Assembly (NCBI GenBank): GCA_964398055.1
Contig: CAYNLK010000003.1
Span: 186,001 to 250,000, forward strand
Length of the DNA: 64,000 nt
Direction: 5' to 3'
Origin: CAYNLK01 sp964398055
Lineage (GTDB): Bacteria; Chloroflexota; Anaerolineae; 4572-78; J111
Part shown: positions 31,824 to 40,565 of the stretch, one piece after another
How positions within the stretch are numbered: position 1 is the first letter of the stretch
Layout: the number at the start of each line of letters is the position of its first letter
The notes under the pieces: generated by a model
What the model was told of the DNA's origin: nothing
Database searches by the model: none
The model's input: the letters and a program-made list of their open reading frames with translations, nothing else
Made by a program: the position numbers and the translations under genes

Positions 31824-33119
31824 TTGAAGAATATGGATGCATTTGTCATTGAAGGAAAAGCGCCGCTCAAAGGCGTGGTGACCCCTAGCGGGAACAAGAA
31901 TGCCGCCTTTCCCTTGATTGCCGCGGCTTTGCTCACCGACCAACCGGTCAGGCTGCACAACCTGCCCAATATCGGCGACGTGCGGACGATGTTGAAGATC
32001 GTCGAAGATTTGGGGGTCGAGGTGACCCGGCATAACGAGCACAGCGTCACCCTGCGCGCCGGCGCCATCCGCAAAACTTCGCCCGACCCGGCCCGTTTTG
32101 CCAAAATGCGCGGCGCCCTGGTGTTGATGGGACCGCTCCTGGCGCGCGAAGGCGAGGTCAGGCTGGGCCAACCGGGCGGCGACCAGATTGGCCGGCGGCG
32201 GGTCGACACCCATGTGATGGCTTTGCAGGCCCTGGGGGCCAAGTTTGAATATGGCGGCCAGTTGAGCTTAACGGCAACGCGATTGCGCGGCCAGGATATC
32301 CTGCTCGACGAGGCCAGCGTCACCGCCACCGAGAACGCCATCCTGGCCGCGGTGCAGGCCGAAGGGACCACCATTATCCGCAACGCCGCCTCAGAACCGC
32401 ACGTGCAGGAGCTGGGCCTGATGTTGAACCAGATGGGCGCCAACATCGAGGGGATCGGTTCCAATACCCTGACCATTCATGGGGTCGACTCGCTGACCGG
32501 CGCCGAGTTTACCATCGGCCCGGATTACCTGGAGGTCGGCAGTTTCATCGCCCTGTCGGCTGTGACCGAAGGAGACATTCTGATCAAGAACGCCGCGCCG
32601 GAGCATCTACGGATGACCCTGATGGTCTATAATCGCCTGGGCATTGTCCCGGAAATTCGGGGCAACGACCTGTATCTGCCGGGCAACCAACTGATGGTGG
32701 TGATGCCCGATATTGGCAATGCCATCCCCAAAATCGATGATGCGCCCTGGCCCGGCTTTCCGGCCGACATGATGAGCGTGACTCTGGTGGCCGCTACCCA
32801 GGCCACCGGCACGGTGCTGTTCCACGAAAAGATGTATGAAAGCCGGCTCTATTTTGTGGACCGGCTGATCAGTATGGGGGCCAGAATTGTGCTGTGCGAC
32901 CCGCACCGGGCTTTGGTGCAAGGGCCAAGCATGCTGCGCGGGGAGCGCCAGGGTATCTCCAGCCCGGATATTCGGGCCGGCATCGCCATTCTGTTGGCGG
33001 CTTTGTGCGCCGAGGGGACAACCATCATCCGCAATATCGCCCAGATCGACCGGGGTTACGAAAATATCGAGGGTAAATTGCTGGAGTTGGGGGCCAAAAT
33101 TAAACGGGTGAGTGAATGA
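31824..33119 (+). CDS. murA: UDP-N-acetylglucosamine 1-carboxyvinyltransferase MurA, Asp-type
   Basis: 431 residues, normal length; ATG 31833 is an alternative start. The family pattern is clear: FVIEGKAPLKGVVTPSGNKN with Lys25 and Asn26, GDVRTMLKIVEDLGVE, SVTATENAILAAVQAEGTT, and PWPGFPADMMSVTL near the C-terminus. The enzyme adds enolpyruvate to UDP-GlcNAc, the first committed step of peptidoglycan synthesis. The catalytic loop reads LGQPGGDQIGRR: the usual Cys is Asp120 (codon 32181-32183). A natural Cys-to-Asp change at this site, as in Mycobacterium and Chlamydia, gives intrinsic fosfomycin resistance. Confidence 0.95.
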   Translation: MKNMDAFVIEGKAPLKGVVTPSGNKNAAFPLIAAALLTDQPVRLHNLPNIGDVRTMLKIVEDLGVEVTRHNEHSVTLRAGAIRKTSPDPARFAKMRGALVLMGPLLAREGEVRLGQPGGDQIGRRRVDTHVMALQALGAKFEYGGQLSLTATRLRGQDILLDEASVTATENAILAAVQAEGTTIIRNAASEPHVQELGLMLNQMGANIEGIGSNTLTIHGVDSLTGAEFTIGPDYLEVGSFIALSAVTEGDILIKNAAPEHLRMTLMVYNRLGIVPEIRGNDLYLPGNQLMVVMPDIGNAIPKIDDAPWPGFPADMMSVTLVAATQATGTVLFHEKMYESRLYFVDRLISMGARIVLCDPHRALVQGPSMLRGERQGISSPDIRAGIAILLAALCAEGTTIIRNIAQIDRGYENIEGKLLELGAKIKRVSE

Positions 33120-33190
33120 GTGAATGGGCGAATAATGAATTACGAACTCGTCATTTTTTCGCCATTCGCCATTCGCAATTCGCTATTCGC
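33112..33190. repeat. Heptamer tract with inverted halves, GCGAATA/CGCCATT type
   Basis: GTGAATGAGTGAATGGGCGAA-like units on the left and CGCCATT, CGCCATT, CGCAATT, CGCTATT units on the right form an imperfect stem between convergent genes. The left end overlaps the last codons of murA. The right end codes for the last 18 residues of the minus-strand hydrolase. Confidence 0.8.
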
Positions 33191-34030
33191 CTCTTCTTGG
33201 CTCCCCACCAGTTCATCGTAGAGAAAATAAGCATTGGCCCGATGCAGGTCTTGCACCAGGCCATTGAGTGGGATTCTGCTCTTGCCGCACCGCTCGATGG
33301 TCAACTTGTCCAAAATCTGCTTACCTTTGCCCTTGTCAATCACTTCCTGGACCCGTTTTTCCAGCATATCCAAATATTCGATGCTTGACTCAAGGGCCCG
33401 GGGGATTTCCCCCCGCAGCAGCACCTCGCCATGCCCCTGGACAATACTCTCCAGATTGTAACCCTGCAATAACTTGAGCGATTCCTTAAAGTCGTGACGG
33501 TTGCCCCAGACAAAATAGGGCACCGGCATAACCGTATCGGCGGCTATGAGCACCTTATCTTCCCGCACGTAAGCCACAATCGAGTCGGCGGTGTGGCCGG
33601 GCGTTAACGCCAGCTCGATTGACTTGTTGCCAACATGCAACACCAGTTCACCATTCTCAAAGACCACCTCGGGAACACGCAGTTCAACTTCCTCAAGCAA
33701 GGGCGTCGTTTCCTGAGACTCGGCCAGCGCCTCCGGACCAAATTCCTGCATGGCTTGTTGGCAACGTTTGTGGCAAACCAATTCGACCTTATCGTCAAAC
33801 AAATAGTTGCCATTAGTGTGGTCGCCGTGCCAATGGGTATTGACCAGATATTTGATGGGGCCGTGACCTAAACTATTGAGATAATCGATCATCTCGGCGG
33901 TTTCAATTGGAAAAGGAAGGGTATCGATAACCACGATACCCTCCCTGGTAACAACGGCTGCAGCAGTCACTTGGGCATAAAGGTCACTGGTAAAAACATA
34001 AATGTCATCGGAAACCCGTTCTCGACGCAC
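33140..34030 (-). CDS. MBL-fold metallo-hydrolase
   Basis: The start is GTG 34030, 8 bp after a strong GGAGG; the longer frame to 34081 has no such site. About 296 residues. The metallo-beta-lactamase motif is VNTHWHGDHTNGN, followed by a downstream His in ALTPGHTADSIV, an Asp in LIAADTVMPVPYFV, and a final His in VQGHGEVLLRG. The subclass B-like fold suggests a hydrolase such as a quinoprotein-relay or glyoxalase II relative; the substrate is unknown. The last residues (EEANSELRMANGEKMTSS) come from a heptamer repeat. Confidence 0.85.
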   Translation of the reverse strand: MRRERVSDDIYVFTSDLYAQVTAAAVVTREGIVVIDTLPFPIETAEMIDYLNSLGHGPIKYLVNTHWHGDHTNGNYLFDDKVELVCHKRCQQAMQEFGPEALAESQETTPLLEEVELRVPEVVFENGELVLHVGNKSIELALTPGHTADSIVAYVREDKVLIAADTVMPVPYFVWGNRHDFKESLKLLQGYNLESIVQGHGEVLLRGEIPRALESSIEYLDMLEKRVQEVIDKGKGKQILDKLTIERCGKSRIPLNGLVQDLHRANAYFLYDELVGSQEEANSELRMANGEKMTSS

Positions 34031-34124
34031 AGGAAAAGCCTCCAGCAAAAAATTAAGGGTGCGACAGAGGAAGAATATCACAAAGCCCGCAGCAGGTCAA
34101 GCATTTTTTCAAGCAAAATTCATT

Positions 34125-34895
34125 TTATTTCGAACGGCTGCCGTTCTGCTCAGTCTGGCGGATAACGTAAGTTCGGCCCCAAGCCTCAAGCCGGCTCGCC
34201 TGACTAAAACCAATGATCACGATCAATACAACTACGGCGATGCTGACCGCAATCCAGGTTAGCGGTAAGCCGGTCACACTATCGCCTAACCAGACAATCA
34301 AAACTGTAAACGGTCCACGGCTGGTTAGAATAGCCAGGGCCAACATACTCAACCGAATCCGGCTTAAACCGGCAATGAAATAGGGAATATCGCCCAACGG
34401 GATAAGCAGGATAATCCACCAGGTCCAAAATGAGTCAATGTGAGCCGCCCGGCTCCAATGCGCTAACGCGTCCGCGCCCAGCCGCTTTTCCAGCCAGGGT
34501 CGCCCCAGGCGACGCCCCAGCCAGGCGGCCAATGTTCCCCCCAACGTCAGGCCACCTACGGTAATGATCGAGCCTGGAACAAAGCCAAATAAAACGCCGC
34601 CCATCACCTGAACAGGATAGCCGGGTATCGGCGCCACCACAATCTGGGCCACGTTGAGTAAAAAAAAGGCCAGCGGCGCCAGCGGGCCGGACTGCTCGAT
34701 CCAGGCGCGCATAGCCGCAGGATCGGCGCCCACCCTGGATAGCGGCAGCCAGAGTGCCGCTAACAGAACAATGACCAGCAGCCCCCCCCACCAAGGCAAC
34801 CACTGTTTATTGTTGGTGATGATCAACTTGAGCTTTTGGATTTGAAGATATCCTCGCCAGTAAACTTTTTCTTGACCAGGCCCACATTGTACCAC
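34125..34895 (-). CDS. TVP38/TMEM64 (DedA-like) membrane protein
   Basis: About 256 residues from GTG 34895, which has GGAG at 34905-34908. The open frame reaches 34976, but that part overlaps a strong divergent promoter. Five or six hydrophobic segments occur. The SNARE-associated/VTT domain features are FFLLNVAQIVVAPIPGYPVQ, GGVLFGFVPGSIITVGGLTL, GGTLAAWLGRRLGR and RAAHIDSFWTWWIILLIPL. Members are proposed lipid scramblases or transporters in the inner membrane. It stands between the MBL hydrolase and the divergent amino-acid island. Confidence 0.82.
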   Translation of the reverse strand: MVQCGPGQEKVYWRGYLQIQKLKLIITNNKQWLPWWGGLLVIVLLAALWLPLSRVGADPAAMRAWIEQSGPLAPLAFFLLNVAQIVVAPIPGYPVQVMGGVLFGFVPGSIITVGGLTLGGTLAAWLGRRLGRPWLEKRLGADALAHWSRAAHIDSFWTWWIILLIPLGDIPYFIAGLSRIRLSMLALAILTSRGPFTVLIVWLGDSVTGLPLTWIAVSIAVVVLIVIIGFSQASRLEAWGRTYVIRQTEQNGSRSK

Positions 34896-34935
34896 TTCCG
34901 GCAACTCCGGCCAAAGAAGGGTGAGTTTATCACAA

Positions 34936-34963
34936 TTGACAGATATATGGAAACCTGTATACT
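34936..34963 (+). promoter_or_regulatory. Promoter of the ornithine cyclodeaminase-family gene
   Basis: TTGACA (34936-34941), 16-bp spacer, TATACT (34958-34963): a near-consensus promoter 57 bp before GTG 35020. Confidence 0.7.
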
Positions 34964-35019
34964 TGCGAAAGTCCAATCAAATATATTTTTAATACGCCAG
35001 AAAAAGTGACAAGGCTACT

Positions 35020-36045
35020 GTGACCAAACCAGAATTTCTATTCCTGACCCAGGAAGACGTTATTGCCGCCGGCGTACTCGACATGCAGCTGGCGCTCCGG
35101 GATGTCGAGTTAGCTTTTTTGATGCACGGGCGGGGTGAAGTGAAACAGCCTAATAAGACCGTGCTCGAATTTCCCGATCCGGACACAGGCCACCGGCGGT
35201 ATTTGACCGTCTCGATGCCGGCCTATCTGGGGGGGCAGGTGAACCGGGCCGGCCTGAAATGGGCCGCGGAATCAATGGACAATGCCCGGCGAGGTGACCT
35301 ACCGTACGGAATCGACGTCCTCATCCTGCACGACCTGGAGCGAGCGCTGCCCGTGGCGATCATGGATGGCACCCTGATTACCGCTATCCGTACCGGCGCG
35401 GCGGCCGGGGTCGCGGCCAGGTATCTGGCCCGTCCGGACGCGGCTGTGGCCGCATTTATTGGCGCCGGGGTTATTGGCCGGACCGCCCTGGAAGCAATTG
35501 GCCTGGCCGTGCCCACGCTGAGAGAATTTAGGCTGTATGATCTGCAAGCAGATAAAGCTGAGGCTTTGGCCCGCGATTTTGAGGATCGCTGGCAGATTAA
35601 AGTGGTGGAGAGCGTTGAACAGGCCGTCACCGGGGCGGATGTAGTCGCCACTATGACGACGACCCGCGCCCCTTTTATCAAGGCTGCCTGGCTCAAGCCG
35701 GGTTGCCTGGTGACGGCAATGGGCAAGAATGAATTTGAAGAGCAGGCCCTGGCCCAAGCAGACCTGCTGGTGGTAGATGAATGGGAACAGTTCAAACATT
35801 ACCAGCCAGCGATGCTGACCCAGATGGTCCAGGCCGGGCGGTTGCAGGAACAGGATGTGGTCAATCTGCGAGACATCATGCTTGGGCAAATTCCGGGGCG
35901 GCCAGAGCCGACCGACCGCATTCACTTTTTATCCTTTGGCCTGGCTTGCGAAGATCTGGTCGTGGCCGAACGAGTTTATCAACAAGCCAAAGCGCTGGGG
36001 TTGGGCCAAACCCTGACCCTGTGGGACCAACCGCGCTGGCTTTAA
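35020..36045 (+). CDS. Ornithine cyclodeaminase/mu-crystallin family protein
   Basis: 341 residues starting at GTG 35020. Family features are MPAYLGG...GLKWAAESMDNA, DGTLITAIRTGAAAGVAA with the substrate-binding Arg, AFIGAGVIGRTALEAI (NAD-binding Rossmann motif), and a late DIMLGQIPGR. Ornithine cyclodeaminase turns ornithine into proline with loss of ammonia; relatives reduce ketimines, oxidise L-alanine or take part in diaminopropionate synthesis. Ornithine aminotransferase at 51516 and an amino-acid importer downstream make an ornithine- or amino-acid-related role likely, but the exact activity is not fixed. Confidence 0.85.
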   Translation: MTKPEFLFLTQEDVIAAGVLDMQLALRDVELAFLMHGRGEVKQPNKTVLEFPDPDTGHRRYLTVSMPAYLGGQVNRAGLKWAAESMDNARRGDLPYGIDVLILHDLERALPVAIMDGTLITAIRTGAAAGVAARYLARPDAAVAAFIGAGVIGRTALEAIGLAVPTLREFRLYDLQADKAEALARDFEDRWQIKVVESVEQAVTGADVVATMTTTRAPFIKAAWLKPGCLVTAMGKNEFEEQALAQADLLVVDEWEQFKHYQPAMLTQMVQAGRLQEQDVVNLRDIMLGQIPGRPEPTDRIHFLSFGLACEDLVVAERVYQQAKALGLGQTLTLWDQPRWL

Positions 36046-36060
36046 CCCACCGCTGGCATT

Positions 36061-36098
36061 AGTGACATTTGTCGTCCAGAATCGGGACAAACGTCACT
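36061..36098. promoter_or_regulatory. Inverted repeat AGTGACATTTGTC / GACAAACGTCACT
   Basis: The 13-bp arms (36061-36073, 36086-36098) match at 12 positions. It lies between the cyclodeaminase-family gene and the FGE-fold lipoprotein gene. Without a T-run it is more like an operator or processing site than an intrinsic terminator. Confidence 0.5.
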
Positions 36099-36168
36099 AC
36101 ATAATGTCCAGGATTAACTTTAAAATTAGTCCGGCATTCAGGCCGTAGTGAGGGGAGAAGAAGCGAAC

Positions 36169-37149
36169 GTGAAACAGCATCAAATTATAGGGTCGGTCAT
36201 CATCAGCCTGGGTCTGTTGTTGGGAGGGTGTGGCGTTGAAGAACGCACACCCCCGGCTGCCGGCCCGGCCATAGGCGAAGGTGAAACCAGGGCGCCATCA
36301 GATTTGACTCAGGGCGACCCAACTGCGGTCCTGCTGGGGGCCACGGCCGTGCCAACCCCGATTCCGGCCACAGTTACCCCAACCCCCAAGCCTCTGCCAC
36401 CTACCCCAACCCCGCGCCCCAGCCCCACCCCACCGCCCGCAGAAAGTGAAGCAAAGGTCGAAACCAGGCCACTCACCGAACTGGTCGAGATACCGGCCGG
36501 CCCGTTTACCATGGGCCGAGATGGCGGCCCGGCCGATGAAAGTCCGGCCCACCAGGTCGATCTACCGGCGTACCTGATCGAGATTTTTGAGGTGACCAAC
36601 GCCCAATTTGCCGCCTTTGTCGAAGAGACCGGTTATGTGACCGAGGCCGAACAGGGTGGCAGTACGGGTTGGCAAGCCTTTGCCGCGGGCAAAGATAATC
36701 ATCCGGTGGTCAAAGTGAGTTGGAATGACGCCGCCGCCTACTGCGCTTGGGCCGGGCGTCGCTTGCCGACCGAAGCTGAGTGGGAAAAAGCCGCCCGCGG
36801 CCCGGAAAGCCTGCTTTACCCCTGGGGCAACGACTGGAATCCCGACAATGCCAATGTTAAAGCGGCTGGCTTTCGCGGCACCACCCCGGTCGGCACTTTT
36901 GCCGCCGGGACCAGCCCTTACGACGTGTTCGATCTGGCCGGCAACGTTTGGGAATGGACTGCCGACTGGTACCAACCCTACCCCGGCAACAACACGCCGG
37001 ATGAATTCTACGGCGAGAAATTCAAGGTGCTGCGCGGCGGTGGCTGGTTCGATGAGCCGGACCAGGTGCTGGCCGCCAACCGTTCCAGCACTTCACCCCA
37101 AGCCGCCAACGACGACATCGGTTTTCGCTGTGCCGCTGACGTGCAGTGA
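36169..37149 (+). CDS. Formylglycine-generating-enzyme-fold (SUMF1) lipoprotein, probably non-catalytic
   Basis: About 326 residues. GTG 36169 gives a normal lipoprotein signal (IIGSVIISLGLLLGGCG); GTG 36148 is an alternative. A Pro/Thr-rich linker (TPTPRPSPTPPP) spans residues 50-90. The rest is an FGE-sulfatase domain: VEIPAGPFTMGRDGG, EVTNAQFAAFVEETGY, PVVKVSWNDAAAYCAWAG, RLPTEAEWEKAARG, DLAGNVWEWTADWY and VLRGGGWFDEPD. The two copper-binding active-site cysteines of true FGE are absent, so it is more likely a sugar- or protein-binding surface protein. It directly precedes the LysM amino-acid-binding protein gene. Confidence 0.85.
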   Translation: MKQHQIIGSVIISLGLLLGGCGVEERTPPAAGPAIGEGETRAPSDLTQGDPTAVLLGATAVPTPIPATVTPTPKPLPPTPTPRPSPTPPPAESEAKVETRPLTELVEIPAGPFTMGRDGGPADESPAHQVDLPAYLIEIFEVTNAQFAAFVEETGYVTEAEQGGSTGWQAFAAGKDNHPVVKVSWNDAAAYCAWAGRRLPTEAEWEKAARGPESLLYPWGNDWNPDNANVKAAGFRGTTPVGTFAAGTSPYDVFDLAGNVWEWTADWYQPYPGNNTPDEFYGEKFKVLRGGGWFDEPDQVLAANRSSTSPQAANDDIGFRCAADVQ

Positions 37150-37158
37150 TCCGTAACA

Positions 37159-37168
37159 AGGAGGTGAT
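37159..37168 (+). promoter_or_regulatory. Full-length Shine-Dalgarno-like motif in the leader of the LysM amino-acid-binding protein gene
   Basis: AGGAGGTGAT followed by AACCAACGAA, about 95 bp before the real start at 37254. The same arrangement is seen at 7256 upstream of the other LysM binding protein. No convincing short gene uses it. Confidence 0.45.
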
Positions 37169-37253
37169 AACCAACGAAGAACAGAATTCAAAGGATCAAA
37201 GGAAATTTGTTAGACCAAGTCAACTCAAGAAAAATTCAGGAGGAGTGAAAGAA

Positions 37254-38288
37254 ATGTTCAAAAAATTTATCAATATTGTCCTGTTAATCAGCCTGTTGCT
37301 GGCTCTGCTTCCGGCAGTAGCCCTGGCCCAGGAAGGCGACCAGCCGGCCGGACAGGAGTACACCATCCAAAAAGATGACTGGCTATCGAAACTGGCCGAC
37401 AAATATCTGGGCAACGTGCTGGCTTACGATGCCATTGTTCAGGCCACTAACCAAATGGCGGCCCAAGACCCCAAATTCACCGCCATTCAAAACCCGGACC
37501 TGATCGAGCCGGGCTGGGTCATCTGGATCCCGGCCCCCACCGAAGCGCCCGAAAAAGGCTTCTTCGCCACCATCGAGGAGCGGGGGACGCTCATTGTCGG
37601 CACCTCGGCCGACTACCCGCCTTTTGAAGCGATGGACGAAGCCGGCAATTTCATCGGCTTTGATATGGACCTGATCCGGGAAATTGGCAGCCGGCTCGGC
37701 CTGACCGTTGACATCAGGGATATGGCCTTTGACGTGCTGATTGCCAGTGTGCAGGAAGGCAAAATCGATGCAGCCATCGCCGCAATCCAGTACACCCCCG
37801 AACGTGATGAAGCCGTTGACTTCTCGGTGCCTTATAACTACATCTTTGACTCGTTCCTGGTGGCCGCCGACTCCGATATTGTGATCGAAAAAGCAGCCGA
37901 CATTGCCCCTTACATGGTCGGCGTCCAAACCGGCACCACGCACGAAGTCTGGGTTATGAGAAATTTGATCGAGCCGGGGTTGATGACTGACGGTCAACTG
38001 TTCCGCTACGAACGGACCGAGCAGGGCGCTCTGGACCTGCAAGCCGGCCGCATCGATGTTCTCTTTATCAATGCCGACCCCGCCCGCGAACTGGCTAACA
38101 CGATGGGCGTCAAAGTCGCTCTGACCACCCGCGAAACGGTGCAGGGCGGCCAATCCATCGCTATTCCTGAAGGCGAAATTGGCTTCAAGGCCGCTCTCGA
38201 TACGGTTATTACCCAACTACACGAGGAAGGGTTCATCAAGGAGTTGTTGGGCAAGTGGGAAATCCCGGTTCCAGCTGAACTCCAGTAA
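37254..38288 (+). CDS. LysM-domain polar amino-acid ABC transporter substrate-binding protein
   Basis: 344 residues from ATG 37254, set by AGGAGGAG at 37238-37245 and the signal peptide MFKKFINIVLLISLLLALL, cut after VALA. Residues about 28-90 are a LysM-like module (YTIQKDDWLSKLADKYLG to WVIWIPAP). An SBP_bac_3 domain follows: RGTLIVGTSADYPPFEAMD, GFDMDLIREIGSRLG, IAAIQYTPERDEAVDFSVPY and GVQTGTTHEVW. This domain binds polar amino acids or opines. The LysM module and signal sequence are strikingly like those of the sugar-binding protein at 7374 although the binding domains are unrelated. Confidence 0.92.
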   Translation: MFKKFINIVLLISLLLALLPAVALAQEGDQPAGQEYTIQKDDWLSKLADKYLGNVLAYDAIVQATNQMAAQDPKFTAIQNPDLIEPGWVIWIPAPTEAPEKGFFATIEERGTLIVGTSADYPPFEAMDEAGNFIGFDMDLIREIGSRLGLTVDIRDMAFDVLIASVQEGKIDAAIAAIQYTPERDEAVDFSVPYNYIFDSFLVAADSDIVIEKAADIAPYMVGVQTGTTHEVWVMRNLIEPGLMTDGQLFRYERTEQGALDLQAGRIDVLFINADPARELANTMGVKVALTTRETVQGGQSIAIPEGEIGFKAALDTVITQLHEEGFIKELLGKWEIPVPAELQ

Positions 38289-38308
38289 AGGATCGTAGTT
38301 AACAAATA

Positions 38309-38347
38309 GCAGGGGCGCAATTACTTACGCCCCTGCGCCTTATTTTT
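38309..38347 (+). terminator. Partial terminator between binding-protein and permease genes
   Basis: A perfect 9-bp stem GCAGGGGCG/CGCCCCTGC (38309-38317, 38328-38336) with a 10-base loop, then GCCTTATTTTT. In this position it probably lowers permease expression relative to the binding protein or protects the upstream mRNA. Confidence 0.75.
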
Positions 38348-38385
38348 CGGCAAAGTATCCCAAAAAGCGGATTTCAGGCGTAAGT

Positions 38386-39036
38386 ATGGAGCAGCTACAA
38401 AACTTTGGCCTGCTAGTCTATTATCTATCGCAAGGCGCGGGCGTTACCCTGGGGGTAACGGTTATTGCCTTGAGCACAGGCTTTGTTCTGGGAACCCTCC
38501 TCGGCTTGATGCGAGTCTACGGCGGGCCGCTGCTGGGGGGCTTTGCTGCCATTTATAGTATGATCATCCGCGGTATACCGGTGATCGTGGTCCTGTTTAT
38601 CCTCTTTTTTGTGATTGCTCAGTTTATCAACTTAACCCCTTTTCTGGCCGGCGCCCTGGCCCTGGGCATTGCCAGCAGCGCCTACCAATCAGAAATCTTC
38701 CGCGGGGCCATTATGGCCGTGCCGCCGGGCCAGATGATGGCGGCCCGGGCCATTGGTATGTCTCGGTTGAAAGCCATCCTATACGTTATTTTGCCGCAAG
38801 CTTTCCGGCTGGCCATCCCGTCCTGGTCGAATGAGGCAGCAATTGTGCTGAAAGACTCGTCGCTGGTCTACGTTTTGGGCGTGCCGGAGATATTACGCCG
38901 GGCCCAATACGTCAGCGCCCGGACCCACGAGCCGTTTATTGCTTTTGCCGCGGCTGCCCTGATCTATTTTGCCCTGACCTTCTTGACCAACCGCAGCCTG
39001 GACGCGGTAGAACGCCGCTACCGCTTGCAAATGTAA
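38386..39036 (+). CDS. Amino-acid ABC transporter permease (HisM/GlnP family)
   Basis: 216 residues with about five membrane segments. The typical start GAGVTLGVTVIALSTGFVLG, the motif YSMIIRGIPVIVVLFILFF and the EAA loop GQMMAARAIGMSRLKAILYV-type stretch (ILPQAFRLAIPSWSNEAAI) identify the His/Glu/Gln/Arg permease family. It works with the second permease at 39857 as a heterodimer. A GTATGGAG context precedes the ATG. Next gene starts 12 bp later. Confidence 0.92.
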   Translation: MEQLQNFGLLVYYLSQGAGVTLGVTVIALSTGFVLGTLLGLMRVYGGPLLGGFAAIYSMIIRGIPVIVVLFILFFVIAQFINLTPFLAGALALGIASSAYQSEIFRGAIMAVPPGQMMAARAIGMSRLKAILYVILPQAFRLAIPSWSNEAAIVLKDSSLVYVLGVPEILRRAQYVSARTHEPFIAFAAAALIYFALTFLTNRSLDAVERRYRLQM

Positions 39037-39048
39037 CGGAGTAACCGA

Positions 39049-39834
39049 ATGGCCAACCAACCCATTATCAGAATCGAGGATTTGCATAAAACCTACGGCG
39101 ACACCGAAGTCATCAAGGGTATCTCTTTTGAGGTGCAAGAGCGGGAGGTGGTCGTCATCATCGGCCCCAGCGGCACCGGCAAGAGTACCATGCTGCGTTG
39201 TATCAATCTACTGACCAGGCCGGATAAAGGCCGCATCTGGTTGGAGGAGCAGGAAATCACCGCGCCTCATACCGACATCAACAAGATTCGCCAGCGCATC
39301 GGCATGGTCTTTCAGGATTTCAACCTCTTCAACCACCTGACTGCACTGGGCAATGTGACCATCGGCTTGACCAAAGTGCTGGGGCTGAACAAGCAGGAAG
39401 CCGAGGAAAAGGCCCGCTGGGAGTTGGAACGAGTCGGCCTGTCCGACAAAGCGGATCTGTACCCGGCCCAACTATCCGGCGGGCAAAAGCAGCGGGTTGC
39501 CATTGCCCGGGCGCTGGGCATGGACCCCCACGTCATGCTCTTCGATGAGCCAACCTCGGCCCTGGACCCGGAACTGATCGGCGAGGTATTGGCGGTGATG
39601 CAAAAGCTGGCCCGGGAAGGAATGACGATGCTGGTGGTTACCCATGAGATGGGTTTTGCCCGCGAAGTATCGGACCGGATTATTTTTATGGAGCACGGGG
39701 TTATCGTGGAAGACGGCCCACCCAAGCAGCTTTTCTACACGCCCAAGCACAACCGCACTCGCGAATTTCTATGGAAGATTACCGAGCTATACGGCAAGGA
39801 TGAGGAAACCATCTCGGGCGAGTTGCCGCAATAA
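39049..39834 (+). CDS. Amino-acid ABC transporter ATP-binding protein (GlnQ family)
   Basis: 261 residues. Walker A GPSGTGKSTMLRC, Q-loop MVFQDFNLFNH, signature LSGGQKQRVAIARAL, Walker B VMLFDEPTSALDPE and the switch VVTHEMGFAREV are all intact. The Q-loop FNLFNH and the FAREV ending of the H-loop are typical of polar amino-acid importers. It lies between the two permease genes and energises uptake. Confidence 0.95.
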   Translation: MANQPIIRIEDLHKTYGDTEVIKGISFEVQEREVVVIIGPSGTGKSTMLRCINLLTRPDKGRIWLEEQEITAPHTDINKIRQRIGMVFQDFNLFNHLTALGNVTIGLTKVLGLNKQEAEEKARWELERVGLSDKADLYPAQLSGGQKQRVAIARALGMDPHVMLFDEPTSALDPELIGEVLAVMQKLAREGMTMLVVTHEMGFAREVSDRIIFMEHGVIVEDGPPKQLFYTPKHNRTREFLWKITELYGKDEETISGELPQ

Positions 39835-39856
39835 CCATACAAGGCAGGTATAACGT

Positions 39857-40543
39857 ATGGATCTGGCTAAGCTGATCATCTTTTTGGAACGGGTGGGACC
39901 TGATTTTGTTGAAGGCACCCTCATTACCATTCGGCTTACCCTGGTCGCCCTGGCGCTGGGCGCAGTCATCGGCTTACCGGCAGCCCTGGCCCGAGTTTAT
40001 GGTGGTAAATGGCTGCGCGGCCTGGCCGTGGCCTATATCGAGTTGTTCCGCGGCACCCCCCTGCTGGTCCAACTGTTTGTGGTCTACTACGGTTTGCCCG
40101 ATGTCGGCCTGACCCTGTCTCGCTTTGCCGCCGCCTATGTGACGCTTGGCTTGAACAGTGGGGCTTACCAGGCCGAATATTTCCGGGGAGCGATTCAGGC
40201 CATTGGCAGTGGCCAGATGGTGGCGGCGCGGGCCATCGGTATGACCCAACTCAAAGCGATCCGCTACATTATTTTGCCCCAGGCGCTACGCCTGGCCTTG
40301 CCGGCCTGGTCCAACGAAGCTATTGCTATGGTCAAATACACGGCCATTGTTTTCCTGATTGCCGTGCCGGATTTGATGACCAAGGCCAAAATATTGTCCA
40401 GCCGCTATTTCAATCCAATCCCGGTTTACATTACTGTGGCCATTGTTTACATCATCCTCGTGGCCATTGCCACCCTGATCATGCGCTTCGTCGAGCGCAA
40501 GATGGAAACGCCCGGCCTGGAGTTGGAAGTTGAGCGGCATTAA
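39857..40543 (+). CDS. Amino-acid ABC transporter permease (HisQ/GlnP family)
   Basis: 228 residues, paralogous to the permease at 38386. It has LITIRLTLVALALGAVIGL, VAYIELFRGTPLLVQLFVVY and GQMVAARAIGMTQLKAIRYI. A 22-bp gap separates it from the ATPase gene. It completes the importer: binding protein, two permeases and ATPase. Confidence 0.93.
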   Translation: MDLAKLIIFLERVGPDFVEGTLITIRLTLVALALGAVIGLPAALARVYGGKWLRGLAVAYIELFRGTPLLVQLFVVYYGLPDVGLTLSRFAAAYVTLGLNSGAYQAEYFRGAIQAIGSGQMVAARAIGMTQLKAIRYIILPQALRLALPAWSNEAIAMVKYTAIVFLIAVPDLMTKAKILSSRYFNPIPVYITVAIVYIILVAIATLIMRFVERKMETPGLELEVERH

Positions 40544-40565
40544 TCACACCCCCCTGATTTAGGTG

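Noticed and set aside
37383..38216. 277-codon minus-strand frame across the amino-acid-binding protein
   Set aside because: Antisense shadow of a strongly supported gene.
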